DNA of 64,000 bases, from contig NZ_NWBU01000006.1 of the NCBI RefSeq assembly GCF_003050615.1, forward strand, positions 62,001 through 126,000, written 5' to 3'. The notes under the pieces are model-generated. The model saw only the letters and a program-made list of their open reading frames with translations. It was not told the DNA's origin and did not search any database. Both the position numbers and the translations under genes were made by a program. Below are positions 1-8,329 of this stretch, piece after piece. The stretch is from Sphingomonas oleivorans. GTDB taxonomy: Bacteria; Pseudomonadota; Alphaproteobacteria; Sphingomonadales; Sphingomonadaceae. The number at the start of each line of letters is the position of its first letter. Position 1 is the stretch's first letter.

Positions 1-221
1 AGATGTTCGATCAAGCGAAGGTGGAAATAGCGGGCGGGCCGGAAGCCTTCACCCGGCTAAGTGGGGCGGCACTGCGGCAGGTTGAAGATGCCGCGGCATC
101 TCAGTCCTTTGCCAGGCTGACGCTGGTGCCGTTGATCCTGCTGATCGTCTTCGGCCTGATCTGGGCAGCCGAACGGCGAGCCAATCGGCGCGCGGCTCGT
201 CTTGCAGAGGGTACTGCATGA
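1..221 (+). CDS. C-terminal end of a membrane transporter (probably MFS), cut by the window edge
   Basis: The reading frame is open to the left edge, so this is the 3' end of a longer gene, although an internal ATG lies at position 3. The visible 72 residues hold one hydrophobic stretch of about 19 residues (around 38-57, LTLVPLILLIVFGLIWAAE), followed by a short basic cytoplasmic tail (ERRANRRAAR). That is how the last transmembrane helix of an MFS sugar permease looks. The stop codon overlaps the start of the next gene (ATGA), so it is the first visible member of the sugar operon that follows. The MFS assignment is an inference from the tail and the neighbours; another polytopic transporter is possible. 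Confidence 0.55.
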   Translation, partial: MFDQAKVEIAGGPEAFTRLSGAALRQVEDAAASQSFARLTLVPLILLIVFGLIWAAERRANRRAARLAEGTA

Positions 222-1132
222 CCATCTCACGCAGGACAATGATCGCGGCAGGCCTTGCCTCGGCAGCCGTGCCCGCTCTCGCGGCCGCTGCCGGAGAGAA
301 AAATTCTAACGCTGCCTTTTTCTCGCTCGGCTATGCGCCGCACGAAGGAAGCTTCGCCAGCCGAGGCGACCTGATCAACCAGATCGCCTTCGCGGCTGAT
401 CAGGGCTTCCGTGCCTGGGAAGATAATGAGGCCCGGAAACGGCCGGTCGAACAGCAGAATGCAATGGCCCGCGCGCTGGCGCAGCGTGGCATGACCATGG
501 GCGTGTTCGTCGCCAGCATGCCCAAATGGTCGGAATTCCGCCCTCTTCTGGGAAGCAATGATGATGCGGAGCGCGAGGCTTTCCTTGCCAACATCCGCAC
601 GTCGGTCGAAGTCGCCAAGCGGCTGAATGCCAAGCATATGACGATCGTGCCCGGCTTCATGGACAGGCGTGTACCGGAGGACATCCAGACGGGCCGTATC
701 ATCGATCTCATGCGCCGCGCGGGCGACATTGTAGCGCCACACGGACTGGTGCTGGTGATGGAGCCGCTTAACACGCGCACCAATCACCCCGGCGTGTTCA
801 TGCAGTCGATCGCGCAGGGCTATGCCGTAGCGCGAGGCGCCGACAGCCCAGGGATCAAGATATTGGCTGATCTGTATCATGAGCAGATTCAGTCCGGCAA
901 TCTGATCCCGACGCTCGACGCTTGCTGGGCGGAAGTCGGCTATATCCAGTTCGGCGACAATCCCGGCCGCAAGGAACCGGGCACCGGCGAAATCAACTAC
1001 GCAAATATCGTTCGCTGGCTGCGAGCGCGCCGCTACGCGGGCGTAATCGGCATGGAACATGGCAATTCGCTCGATGGGCACGCGGGCGAGGACCGCCTGA
1101 TCGCCGCCTATCGCGCCATAGACAAGATTTGA
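218..1132 (+). CDS. Tat-exported TIM-barrel protein, hydroxypyruvate isomerase / sugar epimerase-like
   Basis: This 304-residue protein opens with a twin-arginine signal (TISRRTMIAAGLASAAVPALA), so it should act in the periplasm. The body is an AP-endonuclease-2 type TIM barrel of the hydroxypyruvate isomerase/sugar isomerase family. Likely metal ligands lie in VMEPLN, LADLYHEQ and IGMEHG. Family members isomerise or epimerise sugars; relatives in such operons also act on 3-keto-sugars. The exact reaction cannot be read from sequence. The start overlaps the upstream stop by 4 bases, and a DUF1080 gene follows after 14 bases. The operon also holds a second, shorter member of the same superfamily (2543-3388). 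Confidence 0.85.
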   Translation: MTISRRTMIAAGLASAAVPALAAAAGEKNSNAAFFSLGYAPHEGSFASRGDLINQIAFAADQGFRAWEDNEARKRPVEQQNAMARALAQRGMTMGVFVASMPKWSEFRPLLGSNDDAEREAFLANIRTSVEVAKRLNAKHMTIVPGFMDRRVPEDIQTGRIIDLMRRAGDIVAPHGLVLVMEPLNTRTNHPGVFMQSIAQGYAVARGADSPGIKILADLYHEQIQSGNLIPTLDACWAEVGYIQFGDNPGRKEPGTGEINYANIVRWLRARRYAGVIGMEHGNSLDGHAGEDRLIAAYRAIDKI

Positions 1133-1146
1133 GGGGAGCGAGGGGA

Positions 1147-1980
1147 ATGAAAGGCATGCGCATCGGGATGGCGATGGCGAGCGGCATAGTTGCCGTCTTC
1201 GGCACGCTGGCGAACGCACAGGAGAAGCCGGGCTTCAAGGACACGCCGATCCTGCCCGGCGGAACATGGCATGTCCACGATCCGGACCGCCCGGCGCCTG
1301 CCGTGGTGACGCCCGCTGCCAAGCCGGGCGGCGCGCCGTCCGACGCCATCATCCTGTTCGATGGTACGTCGCTCGACGCCTGGCGGGGCGAGCGGGGGCC
1401 GTGGATCGTCGAGAAGGGCATATTGACGGTTCCGCCCCGCTCCCAAAGCGGCGGCGAGAACAACCTCGTCACCAAACAGGATTTCGGCGACGTCCAGCTG
1501 CATCTGGAGTTCCGCTCACCCTCCCCACCGCAGAAAAGTTCGCAGGACCGGGGCAACAGCGGCGTCTGGTTCATGCAGCGCTACGAGGTTCAGATCCTGG
1601 ATGGCTACCAAAACCCGACTTATGCCGACGGAACGGTGGGGGCGGTCTATGCGTGGAAGCCGCCGCTGATCAATCCGTCCCGACGACCCGGTGAATGGCA
1701 AAGCTACGACATTATTTTTGAACGTCCCCGCTTCGCAGCTGACGGCAGTTTGATGCGACCTGCCTATGTCACCGTCCTGCTGAACGGCGTGTTGGTGCAG
1801 AATCATCAGGCGATGCTGGGCAGCACGGTATGGCGCAAGATCGCGCAATATGAGCCTCATGGCGACAAGGCTCCGATCCAGTTGCAAGACCATGATTCCC
1901 CGGTGTCGTTCCGCAACATCTGGGTCCGCCCGCTTCCCGAAGCAGCCATCGCGCAGGATCTCGGGAGGGCAGGGCAGTGA
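1147..1980 (+). CDS. Secreted DUF1080 (3-keto-glucoside hydrolase/lyase-like) protein
   Basis: A 277-residue protein with a Sec-type signal peptide (MKGMRIGMAMASGIVAVFGT...ANAQ) and a concanavalin-like DUF1080 domain: IILFDGTSLDAWRG near the start of the domain, then LHLEFRSP, RGNSGVWFMQRYEVQILDGY, and FRNIWVRPL at the end. Proteins of this family have been linked to hydrolysis or elimination of 3-keto-glycosides. The start at 1147 follows a GAGGGGA ribosome site. Its stop overlaps the next start (GTGATC). Next to a GMC dehydrogenase and two isomerase-like barrels, it fits a pathway that oxidises a sugar at C3 and then splits the glycosidic bond. The substrate is unknown. Confidence 0.85.
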   Translation: MKGMRIGMAMASGIVAVFGTLANAQEKPGFKDTPILPGGTWHVHDPDRPAPAVVTPAAKPGGAPSDAIILFDGTSLDAWRGERGPWIVEKGILTVPPRSQSGGENNLVTKQDFGDVQLHLEFRSPSPPQKSSQDRGNSGVWFMQRYEVQILDGYQNPTYADGTVGAVYAWKPPLINPSRRPGEWQSYDIIFERPRFAADGSLMRPAYVTVLLNGVLVQNHQAMLGSTVWRKIAQYEPHGDKAPIQLQDHDSPVSFRNIWVRPLPEAAIAQDLGRAGQ

Positions 1981-2546
1981 TCGGCCGCAGGACAGCGCTG
2001 GCCGGCATGGTCGCCATGTTCGGAACGCAGCTTTTCGCCCCGATCGCTAGGGCGGCGGGCGTCTTCCCCGCAGGTCCGGTGCCCGTCATCAGCCAGGGCG
2101 CGCCGAGCATCCAGGTCTTCACGCCCTCGCAACATGCGCTGATGACAGCGCTCAGCGAACGGATCATTCCCACGACCGATACCCCGGGCGCGATCGCCGC
2201 AGGCGTGCCAGCCTATATCGAAAAGCTGCTGGCCGACTGGGCGGCGCCCGACGACCGTAAGCCGATCGTCGCCGGGCTGGACGCGATCGAGGCGCGCAGC
2301 CTGCGCGATTATAAGCTGCCGGCCAGCCGCGCCACCCCCGAGCAGCAGGACGCGCTGCTCACCCTGGCGATGAACAAGGAGATACCGCATGGCGAGGATT
2401 TCTTCGAAGCATTCCGCCAGCTGGTCATAGTCGGCTACTACACGTCGGAAATAGGCATCACGCAGGAATGCGAATATTTGCCGGTGCCCGGCGAATATAA
2501 CGGCGCCTTTCCCTATTCCCAGGTCAACAAAGTCTACTCCGCATGA
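1977..2546 (+). CDS. Gluconate 2-dehydrogenase subunit 3 family protein (Tat-exported partner of the GMC enzyme)
   Basis: This 189-residue protein starts with a short twin-arginine signal (MIGRRTALAGM...APIARA), followed by a subunit-3 domain (FTPSQHALMTALSERIIPTTDTPGA, then GYYTSEIG near the C-terminus). In known sugar dehydrogenases the small subunit carries the Tat signal and takes the cofactor-loaded flavoprotein across the membrane with it. That matches the GMC flavoprotein at 3415-5097, which has no signal of its own. It uses a GTG or ATC-adjacent start overlapping the DUF1080 stop; the methionine-initiated frame begins at the GTG at 1977. It overlaps the following gene by 4 bases. Confidence 0.85.
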   Translation: MIGRRTALAGMVAMFGTQLFAPIARAAGVFPAGPVPVISQGAPSIQVFTPSQHALMTALSERIIPTTDTPGAIAAGVPAYIEKLLADWAAPDDRKPIVAGLDAIEARSLRDYKLPASRATPEQQDALLTLAMNKEIPHGEDFFEAFRQLVIVGYYTSEIGITQECEYLPVPGEYNGAFPYSQVNKVYSA

Positions 2547-3388
2547 TCACCGGTCGTCGCAATTTCATGGCGGGTGCCGGTGGTGTCGCGGCACTGGCCT
2601 GGCTGCCCTTTGGTGCCGAAACCGCCGCGGCGGCGCGGATCAAGACAATCGGCCTCCAACTCTACACTGTGCGCGAGATGTTCGCGGCCGATCCGGTCGG
2701 CACGCTCCAAAAAGTCGCCAGGATCGGCTATCGTGAGGTGGAATATGGCGGCGGGGGATATGACGCCATGGACCATCGCCTGCTGCGCCGGACGATGGAC
2801 CGGCTGGGCCTCAAATGCCCCTCGATCCATCTCAGCTATGATGCGCTGATCGACCGGTTCGATGCCTGCGTTGATATCGCCAAGACGCTGGGTGCCGACA
2901 CGATCGTCCTGCCCTACATGGTCGATGCACATCGCACCGCCGAAGCGTGGCAAACCACGCTGCTCAATTTCAACCGTTTTGCCGAGCAGTTGAAAAAGGT
3001 CGGGCTGGGCTTTGCCTACCATAATCACGATTTCGAATTCACCATCAAACCCGGCGGCGTCAGCCTGTTCGACCGGCTGGTCAAGGAGGTGGACCCCGCG
3101 CTCGTCAAGATCGAGCTCGATCTTTACTGGGCCATTCATGCGGGGCAGGATCCGCAGGCGCTGATCCGCAGGCTCGCGGGCCGCATCTATTCCTATCATG
3201 TCAAGGACATGCGCGCCGATCGCAGCATGACGTCGGTGGGAGCCGGAACGATCGATTTCGCCGGCATCTTCAAGCTGAACGAGATGGCCGGCGTGCGGCA
3301 TTTCTATGTCGAAAACGACCAGTCGCCCGCTCCCTACATAGCCGACATCAGCAAGAGCTTCGAGACGCTGCGCGCATTGCGCTTCTGA
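2543..3388 (+). CDS. Tat-exported sugar phosphate isomerase/epimerase family protein
   Basis: A 281-residue TIM-barrel protein with a Tat signal (ITGRRNFMAGAGGVAALAWLPFG). Family signatures are IKTIGLQLYTVREM at the mature N-terminus, GYREVEY, AYHNHDFEF, KIELDLYW and YSYHVKDM, with the His, Glu and Asp residues that bind a divalent metal in this superfamily. Members include sugar epimerases, 2-keto-myo-inositol dehydratase and enzymes acting on 3-keto-glycosides. It overlaps the subunit-3 gene by 4 bases and precedes the GMC oxidoreductase by 26 bases. The periplasmic location and operon make a role in processing an oxidised sugar likely; the reaction itself is inferred. Confidence 0.85.
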   Translation: MITGRRNFMAGAGGVAALAWLPFGAETAAAARIKTIGLQLYTVREMFAADPVGTLQKVARIGYREVEYGGGGYDAMDHRLLRRTMDRLGLKCPSIHLSYDALIDRFDACVDIAKTLGADTIVLPYMVDAHRTAEAWQTTLLNFNRFAEQLKKVGLGFAYHNHDFEFTIKPGGVSLFDRLVKEVDPALVKIELDLYWAIHAGQDPQALIRRLAGRIYSYHVKDMRADRSMTSVGAGTIDFAGIFKLNEMAGVRHFYVENDQSPAPYIADISKSFETLRALRF

Positions 3389-3414
3389 CTTGCATCGAAG
3401 AGGAGAGGATCAAC

Positions 3415-5097
3415 ATGGCATCGACCGACAGGTTCGACGCAATAGTCATCGGTTCGGGCATAAGCGGCGGCTGGGCCGCGAAGGAACTGACCGAGAAGGG
3501 GCTGCGCGTCCTGATGCTGGACCGCGGCTTCATGGTGGAGCATGGCGAAGGCTATACCTATGACGGCAAGCCCGCCTATGAAGTGCCGGCGCGCAACATC
3601 ATGCCGAAGCCGCTGGAGGAAAGCGATTATTTCATCGCAAAGCACGGCTATGTAGCGCCCAGCAACCAGGCTTTCTACAATAATGATCGGCTGAACCCCT
3701 ATGCCTATGACGAGAGTAGCAAATTCTACTGGATCCGGCCCGCTGCGGTAGGGGGCAAGTCGCTCATCTGGGGGCGCTGGTGCTTTCGCTGGAGTCCCGA
3801 CGATTTCGAGGCGAACAAGCGGGAAGGAATCGGCGGTGACTGGCCGATCCGCTATGACGACCTGGCACCTTGGTACGGCTATGTCGAAAAATATGCCGGC
3901 GTGTCGGGATCCCGGGAAAATCTGCCCTATTTGCCCGACAGCGAATTTCAGCCGCCGATGCCGATGAACGTGGCGGAAAAATGGATGAAACAGCGGCTGG
4001 AGACGGAATTTCCCGGTCGCAAGCTGATCCATGCCCGTCTGTCCAACATGACGGAGGACAAGCCGGAGCAGAACCGCACCAAATGCCAGTTCCGCAATCA
4101 ATGCCGCAATGGCTGTTCCTTCGGCGCCTATTTCTCGACTCAGGCTGTGACATTGCCCGCAGCGCGCGCGACCGGGCGCCTCACCTTGCGCTCTGACGCG
4201 GTGGTCACCGGCCTCGACTATGACCCGGGGACCAGACGGGTCACGGGCGTCCGGTTCATCGACGCCAAAACGGGCCAGGCGGAGGCGGTGAGTGCACGGC
4301 TCGTCTTTCTCTGCGCGTCGGCCATGGCGTCGACGCAAATCCTCATGAACTCACGTGCGCCGGGCAGCGGTCGCAGCCATTTCGATTCGAGTGGTACGCT
4401 AGGCCGTTATGTCATGGATCATATCCTGCGCGTGGAAATCAGCGGCGATATTCCCGGAATGGAGGAATATATCGAATATGGCCGCCGGCCCGGCGGCGTA
4501 TATGTGCCTCGCTTCCGCAACATCGGCAAGGACGACGGGGTAGGCTTCAGGCGCGGTTACGGCTATCAGGGCAGCGCCCATCGCGAACCTGCCGAACCGG
4601 TCGGTTTCGGCGCATCCATGAAGCAGGGCATGCGGCGCTATGGCGGGTGGAAATTCAGCTTCGGGGCCTTTGGCGAATGCCTGCCCTATGAGGACAATCA
4701 TGTGTCGCTCCATCCCGACAAGGTCGATCGTTTCGGCGTTCCCCTGATGCGGTTCAACGTCACGTTCCGCGACAATGAGCTTCGCATGATGGCCGACGCG
4801 CGCGAGGAGGGCGAAAAGATGCTGCGCAAGGCCGGGCTGCAGAATGTCAAGAGTGAGGAAAAGGAGCATGTGCCCGGCGACGCCATCCACGAAATGGGCG
4901 GCGCGCGTATGGGGACGGATCCGCGCGCATCGGTGCTCAATCGCTGGAGCCAGGCGCATGACGCAGCCAACCTGTTCGTCACCGACGGCGCGCAGATGGC
5001 TTCCATATCCTGCGTCAATCCTTCGCTGACGTTCATGGCCTTGACCGCGCGTGCCGCCGATCATGCAGTCAGGGGGCTAAGGGAGGGCATGATCTGA
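3415..5097 (+). CDS. GMC-family FAD-dependent sugar dehydrogenase, large subunit
   Basis: This 560-residue flavoprotein has the FAD Rossmann motif near the N-terminus (VIGSGISGGWAAKEL), a GMC signature (VGGKSLIWGRW), and a C-terminal HEMGGARMG...SCVNPSLTFMA region containing the usual catalytic His/Asn area. Three cysteines at about 224, 230 and 234 (C-X5-C-X3-C) resemble the iron-sulfur cluster site known in FAD glucose dehydrogenase. No signal peptide is present, so export is probably by piggy-backing on the Tat-tagged subunit 3 (1977-2546). No cytochrome c subunit is seen next to it, so its electron acceptor must lie elsewhere. Likely reaction: sugar or glycoside C3 (or C1) oxidation in the periplasm. 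Confidence 0.88.
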   Translation: MASTDRFDAIVIGSGISGGWAAKELTEKGLRVLMLDRGFMVEHGEGYTYDGKPAYEVPARNIMPKPLEESDYFIAKHGYVAPSNQAFYNNDRLNPYAYDESSKFYWIRPAAVGGKSLIWGRWCFRWSPDDFEANKREGIGGDWPIRYDDLAPWYGYVEKYAGVSGSRENLPYLPDSEFQPPMPMNVAEKWMKQRLETEFPGRKLIHARLSNMTEDKPEQNRTKCQFRNQCRNGCSFGAYFSTQAVTLPAARATGRLTLRSDAVVTGLDYDPGTRRVTGVRFIDAKTGQAEAVSARLVFLCASAMASTQILMNSRAPGSGRSHFDSSGTLGRYVMDHILRVEISGDIPGMEEYIEYGRRPGGVYVPRFRNIGKDDGVGFRRGYGYQGSAHREPAEPVGFGASMKQGMRRYGGWKFSFGAFGECLPYEDNHVSLHPDKVDRFGVPLMRFNVTFRDNELRMMADAREEGEKMLRKAGLQNVKSEEKEHVPGDAIHEMGGARMGTDPRASVLNRWSQAHDAANLFVTDGAQMASISCVNPSLTFMALTARAADHAVRGLREGMI

Positions 5098-5158
5098 TCG
5101 GCAAAGGGGATGCCATGACCTCTCCGCTCGCGGGCTATGAAGATGCGGGGAACACGCT

Positions 5159-6256
5159 ATGAGGGGCGGGGAGGGAATGGACCCGATGGCGAAACGAAGA
5201 CGGCATGCCGTAACGATCCGCGCGGTGGCGGAACGGGCGGGTGTGTCCGCCATGACCGTGTCCAACGTGGTTAATGGCGCCGGCCGTGCGAGCGCCGCCA
5301 CCGTCGCAACGGTACATGCGGCGATCGCGGAGCTGGGATATGTGCCTAACTTGACCGCAAGGCGGCTGGCCAAGGCGCGGGCCACCACCGTAGGCCTTGT
5401 CTACAGCGACAGGCGCACGCCGTTTCTGGATGCCGTGCTGGTCGGCACGCTGCGCGCGACCAATGCCCATGGCCTCCAGCTGATCCTGCGCGACGGGGAG
5501 GGCGTGACCAGGGGCGAGGCGGAGGGCATCGCCAGGGATCTGGTGCGCAGCGGCGCCGACGCGCTTCTGCTCATTCCGCCTTTCGCGGAACTGCTGAGCG
5601 GGTCTGCCGTCCTTGCTAAGCTGGGCGTGCCGGTGGCGGCCATCGCAACCGGGACTGCACTGCCCGACGTCACGACCGTCAGAATCGACAATCGCGCGGC
5701 GATGTTTTCCATAACCGAACGGGTCATCGCGAGGGGGCATCGCCGGATCGCCTATGTCGCCGGTCCCGATCACTATAGCGTAGTGGCGGCCAGGCTCGAA
5801 GGCTTCCGCGATGCTCTGCGGAAACATGCCATCGCCGAAGATTCGCAGCTATTGTTGCATCACAGCGAATTCGACTATGCATCGGGCGTTGCTGCGGGGC
5901 GGGTGCTTCTGGAGCGGCATGACCGGCCGACGGCAATCATCTGCAGCAGCGACGATCTGGCTGCGGGCGTGATCGCGCAGGCGAACCGCACGGGCCTGCG
6001 ACTGCCAGTCGACCTTGCGGTGACGGGATTCGACGACACCATCCTGGCGTCGCGCATCTGGCCGCCGCTGACTGTGGTGCGCCAGCCGGTGGAGGACATG
6101 GCCTTTCGCGCGACCCAATGCCTGATCGCTGCGCTGGGCAAAGCCGACGACGCCGGCGCGCCGAGCGACGAAATCTTCGATCATGACATATTGGAGCGCG
6201 AATCCACGTCGGTCACCATGCCGTGCACAGGCGATCCGCCCCGGTGCGATGCCTGA
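5159..6256 (+). CDS. LacI-family transcriptional regulator
   Basis: A cytoplasmic repressor-type protein. The N-terminus has a LacI helix-turn-helix (VTIRAVAERAGVSAMTVSNV, then a hinge with LGYVPNLTARRLAKAR), followed by a periplasmic-binding-protein-like effector domain (TVGLVYSD... IICSSDDLAAG, LAVTGFDDTILASRIWPPLT). The ATG at 5159 has a GGGGAA ribosome site, but the methionines at 5177 and 5186 follow a GGGAGGGA stretch, and starting at 5186 (MAKRRRH) gives the length usual for LacI. It closes the sugar operon 61 bases after the dehydrogenase and probably controls it in response to a sugar or its oxidation product. Confidence 0.92.
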   Translation: MRGGEGMDPMAKRRRHAVTIRAVAERAGVSAMTVSNVVNGAGRASAATVATVHAAIAELGYVPNLTARRLAKARATTVGLVYSDRRTPFLDAVLVGTLRATNAHGLQLILRDGEGVTRGEAEGIARDLVRSGADALLLIPPFAELLSGSAVLAKLGVPVAAIATGTALPDVTTVRIDNRAAMFSITERVIARGHRRIAYVAGPDHYSVVAARLEGFRDALRKHAIAEDSQLLLHHSEFDYASGVAAGRVLLERHDRPTAIICSSDDLAAGVIAQANRTGLRLPVDLAVTGFDDTILASRIWPPLTVVRQPVEDMAFRATQCLIAALGKADDAGAPSDEIFDHDILERESTSVTMPCTGDPPRCDA

Positions 6257-6441
6257 CCGTCCATCTTCACCGGATGGAGTCCTGTTCTCCGCCATTGTTG
6301 CAAAGGGAACAGTGCTATGGAGACCAGCCGGAGGGAAATTGCCGCGATGATCCCGCTTGGCGGCGCGAGCGCTGCACTTTCCTCCTCCATTGCGGCCGTG
6401 CCTCCAATCGAGGCGAACTGGTACGCCATGTGTTCATTTGC

Positions 6442-7259
6442 CTAGGTGGCGTGGACAAATTTGAGCCAGTATCTGGCGATGGCGATATGGACCATTCCGA
6501 GGAAGTTGTTAGCCAGTTGGTCGTAGCGGGTGGCAATGGCGCGGTTGATCTTGAGGTGGCCGAACATGCGCTCGATGCGGTTGCGCTGCTTGTAGAGCGC
6601 CCGGTCATGCTCGATCTTCACCCGGCGATTTGATCGGCCGGGAATGACGGCCTCGATCTTCCGTTCGGCAAGGTCGGCACGGATGGCGTCGGCATCATAA
6701 CCCTTGTCTGCAAGTAGAGCGTCTGGCGCGCGCTCGGGCAGATCGATCAGGGCGTCATATGCCTTACAGTCTGCCGCTTCGCCGCCCGTCAGGTGGAAGG
6801 CGATTGGTCGTCCGAGGGCATCAGCCAGGCAGTGAAGCTTACTGGTGAACCCGCCCCGCGAGCGGCCAAGAGCGCGTTGATGAGTCCCCCTTTTCCGCCC
6901 GCTGCCGAGACGTGGGCGCGAACTGTGGTGCTGTCGATGCTGTAATGGCCGCTGTCCGCCATGATCTCGGCCAGCGTTACCGCCACGGTTTCCCAGACCC
7001 CGGCTTCGCTCCAGCGTCGGAAGCGGCGATAGATGGTGTTCCAGCTGCCATATTTGGGCGGAACGTCTCGCCATGGCGCACCGCACCAGAGCCGCCAGAG
7101 TATGCCGTTGATGATCGCACGGTTCTGCTCAGGTCGCCTGCCTCGGCCACGATTTTCAGGCTCGATCGGCAGCAAGCCCTTCAAAATACGCCATTCCGCT
7201 TCAGTTAGATCGCCTCGGCTCAAGCCCGCTTCCAAAAAGCAGCCTTGAATCAACCTCAT
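6442..7259 (-). CDS. IS5-family transposase made by -1 frameshifting between two overlapping frames
   Basis: The first frame (7259 down to 6789) holds the N-terminal half (LTEAEWRILKGLLP, WRDVPPKYGSWNTIYRRFRRW) and the first catalytic Asp (HYSIDSTTVRAH). The second frame (about 7086 to 6442) holds the rest, with the second Asp in LLADKGYDADA and the Glu in QRNRIERMFGHLK. The frames join by a -1 shift at an A4G5 run (6886-6894 on the minus strand): GGKG in frame A becomes a KRGTHQRALGRSRGGF continuation in frame B. This arrangement is usual in this IS group, so it is read as programmed frameshifting and not decay. The stop codon is formed by the CTAG target bases at 6442-6445. Confidence 0.85.
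6446..6461 (+). repeat. Left terminal inverted repeat of the IS5-family element
   Basis: The 16-base end reads GTGGCGTGGACAAATT and is the inverse of 7600-7615 except at the second position. It lies directly inside the CTAG that supplies the transposase stop. Confidence 0.85.
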
Positions 7260-7350
7260 TGCCTTGCGTCAACCTCGCCCTGCACCGCCATCAGCAGATG
7301 GCCTGACAGATTGATTGCGAAGGCCACCATTTTGCGAAATAAGTCCGCCG

Positions 7351-7578
7351 ATGACCGTCATGCCGATAAACGAAACCGTGCCAAAGGCATCGACGTTGAA
7401 GCTGGCGGTAATGGGATTCCTGACCCTCTGGTGTCCCTATATTTTCGTGTGGCTCATTCAAAAGCCAGAATACCCAAGGACCTTCCGTCGAGTTTTCACC
7501 GCGTGGGCGATCTTCTGGTGCGTCTGCGCAGTTCTGTTCTTCGTTGTGCAATTCGTAACGGGCGATTACCCCCGATAG
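7351..7578 (+). CDS. Small two-helix membrane protein carried inside the IS5-family element
   Basis: A 75-residue frame with two clear hydrophobic segments (about LAVMGFLTLWCPYIFVWLI and VFTAWAIFWCVCAVLFFVV) separated by a short basic loop (QKPEYPRTFRRV). It lies opposite to the transposase, between its start (7259) and the right inverted repeat (7600), so it moves with the element. No family is recognised and no strong ribosome site is seen before 7351 or the alternative ATG at 7360. It could be a passenger gene or a captured fragment of a chromosomal membrane-protein gene. Confidence 0.4.
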   Translation: MTVMPINETVPKASTLKLAVMGFLTLWCPYIFVWLIQKPEYPRTFRRVFTAWAIFWCVCAVLFFVVQFVTGDYPR

Positions 7579-7599
7579 CTAAGGCCGCTTGAAACCCTG

Positions 7600-7615
7600 A
7601 ATTTGTCCACGCCGC
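7600..7615 (-). repeat. Right terminal inverted repeat of the IS5-family element
   Basis: Reverse complement GCGGCGTGGACAAATT matches the left end at 6446-6461 in 15 of 16 positions. CTAG follows at 7616-7619, as at the left flank. Confidence 0.85.
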
Positions 7616-7621
7616 CTAGCA

Positions 7622-8075
7622 TTACAGTTGCATATTGGATTGGAGATGAGCTTTGCGTGCGGCGACTTGATGCGCACGCCGCCAACAAGGCCATGCGATG
7701 ATGCGAGCTGGTTCGATACGACGCTGCGCAAACTTGCCAGCCCAAGAGCTGAAATGATGGTCCGGCTTGATCCCCAGAACATAGGCTTTGCAAGCGTGCC
7801 GCAAGGCCATTTCGATATGCCGACGCCATACACTGCGTCCGCTGCGACCCAAGAGAAGGGAACATTCGCCGCCAACGCGCGGCATATCATCTGAACAGCC
7901 AACGCCGGCTTGGTGGCAAAAGTCGCGCCGTCGGGGACGTGGGTAGCGGCAAGCCGCGCGGGATCTCCGGTCCAACTCTTGGGCAGGTATAGCGCTCGAT
8001 CAAAGCGTGCCCTGGAGCGGACACATGAGCCGAAAATGCAACTGTAACGCTAATCCGAGGCGCAATATCCCTGCG
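7622..8075 (-). pseudogene. Decayed IS701-like (IS4 superfamily) transposase, C-terminal part
   Basis: Reading the minus strand across frame changes gives typical transposase text: SAHGHALI-like, then DRALYLPKSWTGDPARL, THVPDGATFATKPALA, WVAADAVYGVG, IEMALRHACKAYVLGI, and a basic tail ending SNMQL with a TAA stop at 7622-7624. At least two frameshifts are present (near the HALIER/DRALYLPK switch and after VYGVG), and an internal stretch after SSWAGKF is missing. The N-terminal half is absent. The 3' end lies 3 bases from the CTAG flank of the IS5-family element, so that element inserted at the edge of an older, already damaged one. Confidence 0.7.
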
Positions 8076-8329
8076 CCACATCCGTGATATGCTTCATCCA
8101 AATCACGATTGGCCCGGGCGCAATAGTCTTTGTCCCATCTGATGCAGGCATTGTAGAAGCGAAATATTAATAAAGTGCCTGGATCGGCCGAATATTAAAA
8201 ATGGAATGCGCTCGAGATTGACTCTCTGCGGACAAGGCGGCTGCCCGGTCCAATTGCGCTTTGGTTGTCCTTATAATTCACTCAACTTTTTAGGCCATTG
8301 CCGAACTGTGCGGGCCAATTGAAGGGATC

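Larger units (their letters stand above)
6446..7615 (-). mobile_element. IS5-family (IS427-group-like) insertion sequence, about 1170 bp
   Basis: Terminal inverted repeats of 16 bp (one mismatch) lie at 6446-6461 and 7600-7615. The bases CTAG flank both ends (6442-6445 and 7616-7619), consistent with a short target duplication. The element carries a two-frame DDE transposase on the minus strand and, between the transposase start and the right end, about 340 extra bases with a small membrane-protein frame on the plus strand. The transposase stop codon is formed by the flanking CTAG, not by the element. Intact ends and complete frames suggest a recent and possibly active copy. Confidence 0.85.

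Noticed and set aside
227-1219. Minus-strand frame of 330 codons
   Set aside because: Shadow of the Tat-exported isomerase-like gene; no recognisable domain.
6786-7259. Reading the IS5-family transposase as a frameshifted pseudogene
   Set aside because: The overlap with an A4G5 run, complete catalytic residues and intact ends fit programmed frameshifting better.
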